A stretch of DNA of 64,000 nucleotides from Kryptolebias marmoratus (GCF_001649575.2 NC_051437.1:14609132-14673131), one strand, 5' to 3'. Positions 25,501 to 39,712 are shown, counted from the first letter of the stretch. The notes: generated by a model not told the origin, from the letters alone. A program made the numbers and translations.

Positions 25501-27179
25501 GAATCATATGTAGCAATTGGTTTTATTTTGAGTTCAAGTTGGCCAAAAAAGGTTGGGAGTTGCTTTTTTGTTTTGCTTTTTTTGTCTAGAGTTTGGAGTC
25601 CATTAAGTCCTGAATGCTTCAAAAGTCCATTCAGAATCTGCTGGAAGTTAGTAATCAAAAGCACATACAACTCTGAGATTTTTTTCCCAGTATGCCAGTA
25701 TTTATAGTACACTTACTGTATTTCTCATAAAAGTACAAAAGAGGCTCCAAGCCGTTGCGTTGATCCCTTGTCACTTGGTGACTGGCACCAGTCAGTGAGT
25801 GGGCAGGACACAAGAAACCACTGTTTTCATTTTTAGTTTGTGCAAAGAGTGTTATTTAAAAGTACTTGGATTTAAAAAAAGCAAAGTCAGGAAATGCTTC
25901 TCAGTGATGGCATACATCAGCCCTATTTATCAATGAGCTCATGCACCCGTTATGTGTGGATTTGTACTTGATTGTGTCAGGAAATACACTGCATCTTTGA
26001 TTATTTGACGATGCCGATCCAAGGATAACATCCCTAGATTATACGAGCTACAGAGAACTTTTAATTGCGATCTGAACTCAGCCTGAAACTTTTGTTTTTC
26101 TGTGGTCAACACAACCAAGAATTCTGTAACTTAAGCCACATCATTTACTAGCAAACAATGATGCAATCCCAAAAGAGCCACCGCTTGAGTTTTTAGCTTT
26201 CCCTTTTCATGCTTTCTTTCACCCACCATCTGTAACGAGGTTGCTTTGTGGGAAAGCTTAACATAGCAATGGTTGCAGGCACCAGCCAGTGTGGCCTCTA
26301 CTGGGTTTCCTGATTTTCTTTTATACCTAATTGCTCACCACATATGTGACAAATGATGCCAGATGCCAGAGTGGAGAAAAAATCCAACTCTCTGAGATTT
26401 ATGAGCTCCAGTTGGCCTTATTTATAGAAGCCTTTTTACTAGACCTGGCCCCGGGGAGTGGAGAGTGACTGGACCAAGTTGCAAATTAGACTGTGGCACG
26501 TGTGATCCATCAAGTTTGCTGGGGTTACTGAGTCAGGTATGGTTGAATACGTGTTTGGGTGTGTGAAAAGCAAAGACAGTAAGGAAATCAATTCAAAAAT
26601 ACTCAAAATATTTGGTAGTTATTTAAAAAAAAGTGAGAAAAAATGTTCTTTTTGGTGAAAGTAAGATTTAGGGTTTGATTTAAAAAAAATACCACTCATA
26701 TAGTAGTTAGGGTAGGTCTTAAATTACCTTGGTACCTCTTTAGTTATGCTGCTTCAACCTTAGACATTGGGGGACATCTCATAAATTATTATTCACTTCT
26801 CCTTGCTTTACTGCCTCCATATTTTTCTATCTGGTATTACTGTTGATGTTAACCTCGTGTTTTTCTTCTATTATTTTTAAAGCAGGTGTTCCTAGTCTGG
26901 CTCATTTATGTCCATTTGAGTCTCTTTCCTGTGTTCTCATCTCTTAACGGGTTGGGGCAAACGATCACCCTCGATTCGGGTTCTTGTGGTGGTCTCTTTG
27001 AGTTAAAAGGAAGTTCCACACTTGCTATAATATATGGTCTCTCAGATTGGTCTGATGAAGTTTTCTTGGCTTTGGAGTTAATGTTTTTGTATTCAGTGTA
27101 TCCTGGGCTCAGTTCTTTGGCCAGGTTTTCTTTTGTTCACAAGTTTGAAGATTTCAATCTTCATTATTCTGAGTTTTAC
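25501..27179. other. Gene-free sequence
   Basis: No gene recognised. The block 26390-26540 is more balanced in composition than its surroundings and free of repeats I know. It is a possible conserved non-coding element, unproven. Confidence 0.5.
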
Positions 27180-27295
27180 TGGTGACCTGTTCACGATGTA
27201 CCTCATCTCTCACCCACTGTTTGCTGGAGTTAGGCAACAACTCTCTATAACCCTGAACGTGATCAGTCAGGTATAAAAGAATGAAGAAATGGATT
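27180..27295 (+). mobile_element. V-SINE 3' fragment
   Basis: Reads GGTGACCTGTTCACGATGTACCTC..CCCACTGTTTGCTGGAGTTAGGC..CCCTGAACGTG..AGAATGAAGAAATGGAT, a degraded SINE tail. Confidence 0.55.
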
Positions 27296-27639
27296 CTTAA
27301 TTAGTTCATTATTCAGGTTTTGTTTATTAATCATCTCAATTCTTTTAGATTTTTTCCTGATTTCCTTTTAGTTTTGTCCAATTCTAGCTGTAGTTTCAAT
27401 CTTTTTTGTTAATATTTTTCAAATGTTTTCTATTAATGTTTCTTATTTCTCATTTGATTTAGTGATTTTTTTTTGTAAATATTTTACTTTTAAGTGTTTT
27501 GGTAAAATTACTTCCTGTTTCTCCCTTTCACCTGGTTCTAGTTTGTCTGTGTCTGTCATTATCTTTTCCCTTTATATGATTTTCAGTTTATTCTTTGTCT
27601 GATCCTTGTTTTACCTTTTTTTATATTTCTTGTTCAGAC

Positions 27640-27722
27640 TGTTTTGGTTCATTTGTCAGGAGAAATAAAATTCCTGGATTCATGCTTTCTTTACCTGCAT
27701 TTAGATCCCATTTCCACCATCC
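27640..27722 (+). repeat. Retroelement-like tail (family D), copy 1
   Basis: GAAATAAAATTCCTGGATTC..CTGCATTTAGATCCCATTTCCACCATCC closely matches 50543-50615. The shared AATAAA followed by a conserved GT/C-rich stretch suggests the end of a retroelement (LTR or 3' tail). The family is not identified. Confidence 0.5.
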
Positions 27723-27729
27723 TCCTTTC

Positions 27730-30700
27730 CCCCATCACCTGCTTGTACATACTTGCTAAGAAGTGGAAGTAGCCTGATTTTGAAAAATTCTTCAGAAAAA
27801 AAGATGACCTTTAATTTATATTCCCTTCGCAACAAATTGTGAGGTTTTCTACTCTAAGGACGGTTATCTTCCACAGATTCGAACTGTGTTTTTGAATTGA
27901 GTGGCGGTGTGTTTGATGCTGCTGATTCTTCTGTCCTGTTTCTGTTCACTTAGGTATGCAGGCCAGGGGTTATTGGCATTCGCAGCATTCGACTGGAGCC
28001 CAGATGAGTCCTGCTGAAATGTGTTTGGCTTATGGGAAATTAAACAGGACTTAAGCTCAAGACTTTTGTTGATTGAGCTTATGTTTAGGTTGGAAAAAAT
28101 GTAAACAGATAGGTGATGACCGCTGAAGTTATTTATAGATTTGTCACTTATTTAAGGAGGATAAATTATTTTCTGAGACTTCATATCACATATGAAGTCT
28201 TAAAAAATAAACACTTTTTTTCCACTTCAGCGTTTCCCTCACAGTACTAAAAAAGTCATTCATAAAACCTATAAGTTGCTGATATTTGTGTAGTCTTCTT
28301 ATCACACACTTGTATGTGCTGTGTGTGGTGAGGGTTGATTGAAATGGATTAAACATCATGCCAGTTCCACCCAAGTGATAAAAGCATTCATCACTGTCCT
28401 TATAACAGTACATAGCCCTTCTTGGTGTGAAGCATCTGGAAAACACTTCTCTTTTCTTCTTTCTTTGTCCCCATCAGAGCTGTTTGTAAATCGAACACTC
28501 AGCACATAGAAACAGAAGCAACTATAAGTAGAATTCACAGAGCTCCCAAAGGTTCTCCACCGTGGCTTATCATGCCCAGAGAATTATTATCAATAGGTAT
28601 TCAGGGTTTTAAAAGCAACAAATCACCAAAATCACAATGATGACAGCATTTGGTGACAAATTATTTGCATTATCAGTGAGCACTCGTTACAATAAAGTAA
28701 CGATGCAAAACTGGGGAAATTCCAAGGTTTTGAGTGACCAACACTGGGGCACCTGGGTACCTCCTGGTTTATATGAGGTGTTTTTACCAACAAAGATGTA
28801 TTTGTCTCATGGTAAGAAGCTTCAATAATTATTCACAAAACGTGTTTCCTTTTCTTTTGTTTGTTTGAATAAATCTTGTGCTGTGGTTCTTGGCAAATCA
28901 GTGCCAGTTGGCTTCTCAATCAATATCTGAACAGCTGTCAAAGCGAACGTCATGAAATTTGACTCAATTGTTCAAATCTAATTATAGATGCCTTCAGGAA
29001 CAGGGTGCTGCACACTTGAATAAAAATGGCTCAGCTCGCACTTGACGTTTACTAGTTTGTGTTTGTTTTGTTTCTGCTATTGGCTCACACACTGACACTG
29101 TTATGACGTGGAGGAAAAAACGATTTTTCAGGCCTCTGGTAACGCTAGGCAAACAGAAAACTTCAACCTAAATACGTTTTTCTAATTAAGTAAAAACAAA
29201 TTTGGTTGCCTTTCTTTTAACGTTTTAGCAAAGTTTATTTTATACTGCCGGTTCATTGCAGTGCCTCCAAAACTGTAACACAGACCCCCCTACAGGGAAA
29301 TACTGTATAATGAGGCCATGGAGAACCATGAGAATAAGATTACATAAGCCTGTCAAATGACTAAGATTTATATATTTGTGCTGATGCTACAAGGCTGACT
29401 TTAATTTCATGAAAAAACAGGATTAAAACATTTTGTATCAGCTGTTTCCTTTGTAATTGCTCATGACTGATAAAGAGTGTGATCTGAGAGAGAAAGCTGA
29501 TTGATTTATGTTTTAACTTTACTATAATGTTTCCAAAAAGCACTGATATGTATAATGTAGATATTTCCAGCTAAAGCTATAACAATAAGCACTGCAGCAT
29601 GTCTGAAGCAGCAGTTCAGGAGGACTCGTGGTGGAAAAGATGACAGTAAAACCCCATAAAAAGGGAGCAAATCCAACCTGGACAGTTCCCAGATATGAAA
29701 TAAATGGAATATGACTATGAGCTAAAAGATGACAAGTTTGTAGATGACAAGAAAGACATGCAGGTAAATAAAAAGCAATTATTTTTATTTCATAATAACT
29801 GAATGCGTGTTGTTGTGTGACTCTTCTGAGCTCTGTCTGGAAAACAAAACCCAAGGAGGATTTGTAGATTATATTTTGCCTCTGTTTCCAAGAGCTGTAT
29901 GACTATTGTTTTCATTTTATAGCACAGTCACTACTCAACTCAATGAAGCTTCTCTTCTTATCTCAAATTCCTATTCATAAAAAATATTAAGCATATAATC
30001 CCCAGAGATCCTGAACTCTGATCTGAGGACATTGGCTTTCTGCACCATTTTTTTTTTCTTTTTGCTATATTGCTATTCTGTTCAGCTTAGACCTGTTGTT
30101 CTCTGAGAGGCTAGCTTTTAAATCTTTTTTTTTTTCAATTAACATTAAAAAAATTATCTCCAAAAATTAATATTGTTTAATTGTTTTTTCAGTTGCTCAA
30201 AAACAATGTTTGTTTTTTTTTTATGTTTATGAGGTCCTACATGTCCCAGATTGCTAGAGGAAATTACAAGTCCACATGGGGGGACGGGGCTGAGACTGGG
30301 GCCCAGCAAATTTATAGTGACAGCCACTGACCTCCCCTGCTATTTAAAATATTTATTTTCATTTCCAAAATAACTTGTTTATTTTTTCACATACATTATT
30401 CTTACTTTCTCAGATCTATTTATCCCTGTTGAACTTTAAATTTATCCAGTGCTGTTATACATATGATAAATGTTATATTTAAATGATTCATTTTAGGTTA
30501 GAATAAAAATAAATATGAAATATTTACCTAAATGTAATATTTTATAGCAAATGATTGACTGCTTTGCAATCTTATCTAAAAATATTTAACCAGTTGCAAA
30601 TGTGCAGGAGTATTATAAGTTAATATTAATAATAATAAATAATCTTAGCCTCCTTTTAGATACACACACTTAGCTGTTCTTCTATATTATTGAAAACAAA

Positions 30701-31705
30701 AATGCTAATTTGTATGGAGTTTTTTTTTTTACATTTGATGAAAACTATTGAAGACTCAATTTTAGTACTCAGTTACAATGTCATAAATAAAATTAAATAA
30801 ATTAATACCCACCAAACACTGTTGCTGTTCAAATTTTATTTAGAAATAGAAGAAGAAATAAGGGAGCTGAAGACTGAAAACCAATAGGTTTGGAACCAAA
30901 ATGAATAATATTTAAGAATTTGGGCAAGAAAAGGCAGTGATAGCTTTATTGTTGTGACTTTATGAGCCCTGTAATAGTTGACCTCAGTCAAACCATCATA
31001 AACTCCCACATATGTGTGAGAACTGCCCAAAGGATTGTACCTACAGTACCTCTGCAAACGTGTACGTCTGATTGGTCCATTTCTGTTGTTTTTACCCCAA
31101 AACCACAGGAAGGAGAGCAAACACAGAAACACAAGGCTTTTATTGTGCGCTCCAGCTTCTACCACAGATAAGGATGAAATAACAGGAAGAGTTAACAACG
31201 GAGGCCTGTACACTTGATTGATTGATTTTAGTGTGGTCGTCTCGAGTGACAGACCAACAGTAGTATTTCTGCTTCCAACACTTGAACCACAGTAAGACTC
31301 CCAAACCCGCTGACCCTGAGTAAGTTGTTTAAATAACAATAATCCATCCTCATCATGTCTTGTTTGCAGCTAGAGAGATGGAGCAGGAGAAAAAAAAAAC
31401 AAAGTGAAGACCATGTCTAACACACATGGGGAAAGTTATGCCTGTTCCCACACCCTGCAGTGCTAACCAGCCTGGTGTGCTGGTTTCTCCATGAAATCAT
31501 AAAATCTGTGCAGCAGATACCAGCAAGAGCAAGGATAAAGTCTGACTGACATCCAATAATATTTAACCACACAGTATACTAACATTCAAAGATTTTTTTT
31601 TTTTGGCGTTTTAAAAAGAGAACTGTAAAATGTGTGGTTAAAGTGAGTAAAGAAAACACAAGATTTAAGTGAAACTGCATCTAACAAAACAATTAACAGG
31701 TAATA
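27730..31705. other. Gene-free sequence
   Basis: No exon or known repeat recognised. A repeat-free stretch at 28880-29050 is a possible conserved element. 30340-30830 is very AT-rich. The 167-codon minus frame 30836-31339 has no recognisable domain. Confidence 0.55.
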
Positions 31706-31980
31706 GGAAACTAGCCTTCCTCCACAGAATGCATATCACTTGCTGCCTTGCATACCACAGTTTAAAAAAAAGATTTTACGTGAACTGTCAGAGCTCAGAG
31801 TGCACATTGGGGATGACTCTCAGCTACTGCTACATCATATCTGAGCTCAATGTCTGTAAAGCTGACTGAGTTACAGCCATTAATGCTAAGGCTGATTAGC
31901 TGTGGCAGGTGTCTTGAATTGGACTGATACAAATGGTAATGAGTTGTAGATGTACACTCAGTGATTACTTTGACCAAAAA
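31706..31980 (+). repeat. Dispersed repeat family A, copy 2
   Basis: ACTAGCCTTCC..GAATGCATATCAC, then GATGACTCTCAGCTACTGCT, GAGCTCAATGTCTGTAAAGC and GAGTTGTAGATGTACACTCA. The core is altered to GGCAGGTGTCTTGAATTGG. Order and spacing match copies 1, 3 and 4. Confidence 0.65.
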
Positions 31981-33660
31981 CAACAACAACAAAAAAGAAT
32001 AATAAAAAAAACATCTTTCAAACCTGTTTCTTAACTGAGCATACAGTAGAACAAAGATGGCATGAAATGTTCAAACAATAAAATTATTTATTGTAATTCT
32101 GAATGCATTTTCAAATACATTTACATACAGTTTGGACAGGGGAGTCTTTGCCACAGGATACTCTATTTTCCTTTGTCCATCAAAAATGAGTGTTGACCCA
32201 CCAAAGATTTGTTTTAAAGAATTATGTCAGTTTTTATTGCATCATTGCCTGAGAGACTTCACAGCCACGGTCATTCAACGCTGGTTTTACATTCTGATAT
32301 ACGTTTGAATTTTTGTTGTTTCGTCCAGAATAGTGGCTCTGATCAGTCTCAGGGCTCCCCCCTAGCGCTCGGTGTGCAGTCCAAGGTAAAAGTTGACATC
32401 ATTCACACATAAATGATAATTTACCATCTGTTTCCAGTAAACTCAACAGGATAATGACTGTAAATTCATGGAGGGGTTCTGTCACTCATCCAAATTCAGC
32501 ATCACTGTAAAGCTGTTAATATAAGAGCCTCATGCAGCTGCATACAGGGGCATTCCTTCTGCTCCGACCATGTGAAGTGTTTTCCTTCTGGCCACTTTTG
32601 ATCGGTTGTGTGTGCGTGCAAGCCTGTCACTCAGTGTTCAGCTGGGCAAACCTGCAGGATTGTGTCACGTGCGCAGAGAAAGGAGCAGTCCTCACCAGTA
32701 AACTAGTCTTTAATTGCTTTGTAACTGAGAACACGCTGCAGTGGAAACAAGGGTCTCATTGTAAGTCCATATTCATCTCCACACACCTCATATTTTTCTG
32801 CAGACCACTAACCCTCGCCAGCATTTACAATAAAATACAAAGCCAGCAATTAAAATATTTGCATGCACACTCACATGCAGACGCGTTTGAAACACGTCCG
32901 ACTTCCACATGGAAGTTCATTCCAACAGTAAGTCAAGAAGCTACATGGTATTGCTTCAAAATGACAGGGATTAAAGTTAAAGCGGTTCTCTTTATTGATG
33001 ATGTTCAACACTGCGCTTCTGTGCTTCACGCTGAAAGCTGTGCATGATGCACTTATCAAAATGAGTGATACAGAAATGTGTGTGTGTGTTTGTTGCATGA
33101 TAGATCTGGACTGGGTGGTGGTGGTCTGGCTATGATGTAAACCAGATGTGGTCTGGTTACAAACTTTCGTACACGCTCAAGAGAGAATGAGCTCTGTGTG
33201 TGCAAGTTTATATATAGGTACACGCAGAGCGCCTACATTGATTACAAATCCAATGTAATTTTGCACACTACCAACCACATTTGGCAGACAGTGGACGCTG
33301 AAATGAGCTCATGCTTCGTGTTGGTGACCCATAAATCACACAGCTCTTCATAAAACCACTCCTGAGACAGACACTGAGGATATTTAAAAACTGTGTTACA
33401 TAAACTATAATCACTAATCTTAATCTGTAAACATCAAGGTCTATATTTGTTGTTTTCGAGCTGATAGATTAGGATCATGAGCTTTTTTTGTTTTTCAAAT
33501 TATTTTGCTCAGGAAGGCCACCTGAAAATGCCCCGGTAAGACCAAATGGAATTTCATAGCAAGGCCAACTGTAATTACTTCTTTTTAAATTTAATAAACC
33601 ATATCTGCTTGATTGACTGTGATCATCTGCTGAACGTTTTAACAGCCCAGACGCGCGCAC

Positions 33661-33678
33661 GTGTGTGTGTGTGTGTGT
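33661..33678 (+). repeat. (GT)9 microsatellite
   Basis: Uninterrupted dinucleotide run. Confidence 0.9.
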
Positions 33679-35630
33679 ACAATGTGTACTGTGTTTGCAG
33701 CAGTCCAGCTGCCCTGTTCCTTCAACCTCATGTGTCCTCTCCTAGTTAGGCTTTTAAGAAACACTGTTGGAAGAGAAAGAATAGACTCATTCAAGTGGTC
33801 AGATGTTTCCCACTGATGAAACCAGGCAGGGACGACATGAATAAATTGGCACAGCGAGCGTCTGCTCGGTGGATGCACGGCTTATGTTTAGAGTCTGTGC
33901 TCTGACCTCATTGCTCTCAGCGAGAACATGTCATCAAAATCTTTTCTGTTAGACTGGACAATGCAATAGCTATTTCCTCCAATGGGCAGCCACTGAAGGA
34001 GAATTAATGTGTGTAGATTAGCAATCAACTGTTAATTATTAACTGATGCAGCAGACCTGATGATGATGATGATGAGCTGCCTCGCTTTTTTACAGTCTTT
34101 GAGTTCAGGCCAACAAAAAACAAACCATTAAGTTTTAAAATTATCTCTCCTTTTCATAAATGAATATAAAGTTTGTCTAAACTTGATAGCGCAGAGCAGT
34201 ATTTATATGACTTGGCTGCTGTGTGCTACAGTGGTGTTTACATTGCAATTTGCTAGAATGCAAAGTCAGAGTCCACAAGAGTAAGACCTGCAAACGCTTT
34301 GACAGCATTGTGTGTCAGTTCACCCATGATCATTTCGCCAGTGAACATAAATATTAGCATTCACATTTCACCACATCAGAAATAACAAGTTTGAAAGTGT
34401 TACAATGGATCATGAGCCTCCCGTCAAACAACACCGAGAAGAAAAATGGACTCAGCTGCTACCAGGGACACACTGGAAATGAAAACCCATCTGGACTTCT
34501 GGCACGGATCTGCACCCCACTCTCTGTTGTATTTGTTATTTTTTTCCTCTAAAGTTTTCTGGGATTCCCAGTGGGCCTGGTAATAAATTATCAATTTATA
34601 ACCAATGCAAAAGAAAAATAAACTGTAGCTAGATCAGAGTAGCGAAAATCAGAGCTTTACTACAAGATCCTTGATCCTTATGACTATTCTGAAGGAGAGG
34701 AAGCCAAAATATGGTAATAGGCTGCTTGCTGACTTTTAAACAATGTTAAAAAAATGTCTTTCATGCTTCTAAAAATAGCAAAAAATGAAAAAAAATATTA
34801 TTGTTTTTCTTTGTGGCTTTTTTCATGCAAATAGTGTCTTTGTACTTCTTGTGTTCATGTTTGCTAAAGGAACCAAACTGAACACAGAATCAAACAAAGC
34901 TCTAAATGGTCTGCCTCATGTTGGGTTTTAATACAGCATTGCAATGTTTCAGATCCAGAAACTTTGTCCAGTAGTGCAATGTTATGTCTAACATGTCACA
35001 ACCCACTATGTTAACTCAGTTCCACCTTTGTGACTACTTCCCCGTGAAAATTTGACCCCGTTTGCAAACCATTTTTACTTCCAAGAGGAGTCCTTACTAT
35101 TATTTGTTTCTCCATTGTGCCATGTGTTATTTGTTGAATGTTCATTTTGGGCAATATGGTCAGAAGTTGTTAGGAATTTCACTGAATCTTGTGTTGTACT
35201 GATGGTCACAAAAAGACAGATGTAAGCAGACAACAACCTTTCTCATTTTTTACAAAGACAACCTTGATGACCTTTATGAGCCATATCCAGCTCATATTGA
35301 CACTGACTCTGATATACAGCAATCTGGATTCTGCAGTTTGACTAAGGTGCCATTCTGTATCAAGATCATATGGCTTTTTTCAGTTCTGCATTTACTCCAG
35401 TCCCCTCTTGTCTCAAGCCCTCGACAGACAGCACATAACTAGTGCATACCTGACATGAAATAACAACAACATGAGGAAATGTTGTGGGAGGTTTTGGATG
35501 CAAAGTAAGGCGAAAAAAGTGCCTCTTACTCTGTGTTGTGTTGGTTATATGCACACTGTGAAATGCCATTTCATTCACGTGCCCACATATTTATGACTTT
35601 ATTTCCTTAAGGACCTATTGTGGAAAAATA

Positions 35631-35677
35631 AACTGTTTTCATTCCAGGAAGACCCTTTGACCCTAATGAAAACAGTT
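35631..35677. repeat. Inverted repeat, 13-bp perfect arms
   Basis: AACTGTTTTCATT at 35631-35643 and its exact reverse complement at 35665-35677 flank a 21-base spacer. Whether it belongs to a larger element is not clear. Confidence 0.6.
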
Positions 35678-37194
35678 AATTTACCTCAAATGGCAATACC
35701 CATGAAGTTTCTGCTTTTTGGTGTTGCACATTTGGGAACTCGCACCTTTAGCCAATGTTTAAGCCTTTATGGGTGACCATTGATTGATTGCCTAGATTCT
35801 TCAATGCACTTGATTAGTGCCTGAACAAAATATTGAAATGTATCTAAGTTTTGATCATAACACAATTGCATGCATAATGAAAGGAACAAAAAAATGTTTT
35901 TTAATGTTCAAGAACTACTTGCGAGTATATGCTCTTCAGTGCCTTTTTTTCTTTGTTCTTTATTCAGACAATAATTACCAAACACAGACTTTTTTATTTG
36001 ATCTTAATGTAATTTATTTTACCCTTTTAATTTTCTTTTCAATATTGTATTTTAAGCTGCATATAAACCAGAGTTACCCAGAAGTTTTAAATTGAAGAAT
36101 CCTTTTTTCTAAAAATGAAAAGATTAAATCAAACTCAGAAAAGTTATGCATTTTACCTACAAAGAAACTGGCAAATTAACCAGAAGATCTGGTCTGCATG
36201 GACCGAAACGACAGGGTGGTGAAGCTACACTGAAAATAAAAAAGCACACTATGACTAAGGTCACAGAAGTTGGCAATGTGGCGCTTTCCTATTTAAGCCT
36301 AGAGTAAGTGCTCTGAAATAGTGTGAAAGGAAGGTTTTCTTTCTCTGATTTGCTGTTTTGCTCACAGATAACCTGCACAAACACTACAGCCCATATTGTG
36401 CTGTCTCTCTCTCCGAGGCTTCACAAATGATGAACAAAGCCATCCACTGTCAGTCATGAAGTCGGATACTGAAGTGCCTTGAAGTGCGATACCAAAGCGA
36501 TACACAGGCTGCTGGCTCAAAACATCTCTGGCTCAGACTCTCTGTCAAAAAATCTACTTATCTCATAAAATTCTAAGTCAATACAATTTCCCCACAAATC
36601 ATCACGGCCTAGTTAACTAAATTAACTATTTCAGACTATTGTGATGGTGGTCACAACTACATAGCTTTATAGATACAGTATAAAGTCTTCAGCAAACACA
36701 ATTTCCAAACCGTCATGGATTGCTCTCAACCTCCTTGGCCAATTATGGTTTATTTGTGGTTAATAAAACAGCTGCCTTGTGTCAAACACGAGGCTTCGAA
36801 GAACACACTGAATGATGAATTTAGGATCAGTAAGCTGCACCTTACTATTAACGAATCTTACCAGTAGTGGTGGAAAATGAAAGAGAGAAAAAATAGAAAA
36901 AGACCCTGGGAGTACCCAATCAGTCCAAAATCTGTAACAGACTAAGTGCTGGTGACGGTTCCAAAGTTTAACTTCTAGGAAATACAGGAAGTCAATGAAT
37001 GAGTGAACTTATGAACAAGAGACTTCAAGACTCTTTAGTTCTCCAGAAAAAACTCTTACTAAAACAAAATGGAAAATATGTTTTAGTTCAGGGTTTTTCA
37101 GTTAAAGCATTTTTTTTGGTACACATTATGGTGAACTTCTTCTAAGGACAATTTTTCTGTCCACTGACAGATGTCTTACTGGTTTTAATTTCAG

Positions 37195-37445
37195 TCAGGG
37201 CGTTTCTGTGTGGCGTTTGCTTGGGCTCCCTATCCATGAGTGGGTCTTCTTCGGGTACTCCAGTTTCTTCCCACAGTCCCAAATCATGCACGTTATATAA
37301 ACTGATCCTAGGAGCGAATGTGTGTGCACAGTACACGTTTGTTTGTCTCCATGCTGGCGCTCTGATGGACTGGTGATCAGTCCAGTGTGTTGCCCTGCCT
37401 CTCGGCCTCTGATTGCTGGAATGTACAGAAAATGAATGAATTGAT
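37195..37445 (+). mobile_element. V-SINE, 5' truncated
   Basis: Central domain GTTTCTGTGTGGCGTTTGC, TCGGGTACTCCAGTTTCTTC and CCACAGTCCCAAATCATGCA. Then GTTTGTCTCCATGCTGGC, GGACTGGTGATCAGTCCAG and a tail GAAAATGAATGAATTGATG. The tRNA-like head is missing. Confidence 0.7.
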
Positions 37446-39712
37446 GACAGTCCACCAAACCAACATCAATACAAAGTAATTTGCATCACTTTGGTCAGTC
37501 AGAGGGTTTTTTAATGCCAAAGAAGTGGAAAGACTAGTTAATTTGTCAACATGGTGTAATTTTTTTAAGACAGTGTCAAATGTTAATTTGCATTTTTTGG
37601 TGGAAATGATGGAATCTCTTTACATCATGTGGCTTAATAAAAAGTGATATTTTTACAAGTTGAATTTGAGGCACTAAACTAAAGCAAAAATATTTCTTAT
37701 CTTTGTTTAAGTATAATGAACTGACACAAAAATGTCTCAGGCATGACCGCTATGGAAACTGGGAAATCAGTGACAACCCTTCCGGTCCTAATTTCTTTAA
37801 AATGATGATTGATCCTTAAGTCACCACTGTAAGAAAACTGCCATATAAAATTACAGCCATTGCTAAGTGATTGATGTCATTAAACTAAATTCCCTCCATT
37901 TTCCAAACGTCTTTGTCGCTGCAGTAGGAATGTGCTTTTGAGTCCAAATCTAATAATTGTGTTGTGTAAAAATTCTGAAGAGGACTCATGGCAAACGATG
38001 GGGATGGTTCAGCTAAGGGTCAGAGAAATGAAACTAATTAAGGGATGTCCTGTTTCGCTCATGTGGATTCATTAACTTTGTCTCCCATCACTGCAGGACT
38101 GCACAACAATTATGCAAAGAACTGACGTCTCATTCAGAAACTGTGGGCTAAAAAGAAAAGCTGAACAGAGACTGTATCATTCAGCAGAAAACCAAAAAGA
38201 AGAGAAATATCTACACTGGATTCTAAGACTATATAGGATGCAATGTAAATGGCAAGTCCACAATTAACCAGTGTTCAGAAGTTACAAAACAGTTACATCA
38301 ATGTGTTTTTATATTTTAATTCAGTCCATAGTATTGGCAATATGGTAATACCAATATATTCCCATCAATAAATTCCCATCATCACAACTCTGTGGTATTT
38401 ACAAGCACAAATAGCAGCAGCAGCTAGCTGTAGAACAGGAGGAATATCATAGTATCTGTGCAGGAATGGCTGTGAAATGCAAAACTTACAGTAGTGTAGC
38501 ATTTATTAAAACAACTTTTATATGAAATGCTGTGAAACTTTTAAGATTGAACTTGCTTTAAGATGACAACTATCGACTTTGGTCTCTGTCCTCTCAGACT
38601 AGCCATTAGCTTATTATTCTAGTCAGAATTAAACTTGATTCTTACAAACTGAAGTTGTTCATAGATCTGTCTCTAACAGGTAAGATATTAATTGTTCACG
38701 ACCTTTCCACAGAACCTCACTTCAAAAGGTCTGAACTTTAAGCTGATATCACTTGCAGATGTAGCACAGAAGATATTTATTATAAACTGGCAGGCTGACA
38801 TACTAACCAGAAAAACAAGAAAACCATGAAAAGAAAAAGGAAATAAATGCAAAAGATCCAGGCTTACAGTCAACAAACCTGTTTTTGTTCAGTAAGTCAC
38901 AAATCTTTTTTATTATTATTATTATTACTGGAATAGTTTAAGTTTTGCTGACTCTCTTCATTTTATTTGTTCTTGACATGAATGATCACAATTTGATTTT
39001 CCAACAGCACTTTAAATTCTGTGACATACACTAAGTAACATCTGATGCACAGATACCATTTAGAGAGATAAATCCCACCTTTTCCTTTCTATTTGGACAG
39101 TCAGACAGTTTATTAACATTTTTTCCAGCAATTTCTTTGAAAAATGGTATTTTAGTGCACCGGTGTCTGCCAGAACAGACAGATTTTGAATAGTTTCCTC
39201 TTTGCTGTCTCCTTGCTTTTGTGAAATGACAGTCTCTGGAGTGATGAGATGAACCTTCCAAAAATACTGCAGCTTTACAAAGAAGTGAGCAACATACGCA
39301 CATGAAAGGAAACTGTAACCGGTATACATGAGTTCACACTATGATACACATCTTGGAATGAGATAAAAAAAAGATTCAGGGATTATAAATTCAGTTTGTT
39401 TTTAAAGGTTTTTGGTTGATCCTTTTATCAGCCAGTGAGCCAACAGTATGTATTTGATCGGCCATCTTCGTGGCTGAATGCCTCTGGGTCCTCCACATGT
39501 TTAGGAACTATTCCACATATGTGACGCGTCTCTTTGCAAACTGTGAAAGTAGGGGTTTTCCTTTCACATTGACTTGTAAATGAAGGGTAAATAGAGCAGG
39601 TTCAATGGTGCGCAGTCAACACAAAGGTGGGAAAGATGCTACAAACTTCTTCCTCTGAGTCACTCCCTTTCAGTGTAGCTTTCTACACATTTTTGTCTAA
39701 ACATATTATAAT
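37446..39712. other. Gene-free sequence with one family B half-element
   Basis: Apart from the family B piece at 38601-38742 and a TTA run near 38909-38928, nothing is recognised. Confidence 0.55.
38601..38742 (-). repeat. Dispersed TIR-type repeat (family B), single end
   Basis: CAAACTGAAGTTGTTCATAG, CTAACAGGTAAGATATTAAT and TTTCCACAGAACCTCACTTC then AAAAGGTCTGAACTTTAA parallels the right arm at 52884-52977. No opposite arm is recognisable nearby. Confidence 0.55.

Larger units (their letters stand above)
31981..37194. other. Gene-free sequence
   Basis: Holds a (GT)9 run at 33661-33678, a GAT run near 34057-34074 and a hairpin at 35631-35677. The 171-codon + frame 32532-33047 resembles no family I know and has no splice or composition support. 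Nothing else is recognised. Confidence 0.55.

Noticed and set aside
25237..25707. 156-codon open frame on + strand and its antisense
   Set aside because: Most of it lies in a V-SINE, which explains the open frame.
30836..31339. 167-codon open frame on - strand
   Set aside because: Low-complexity hydrophobic/serine content without a domain; flanks are very AT-rich and without splice or promoter signals.
32532..33047. 171-codon open frame on + strand
   Set aside because: No recognisable domain, no splice partners, Cys/Phe/His-rich composition typical of non-coding DNA, and no similarity I know.
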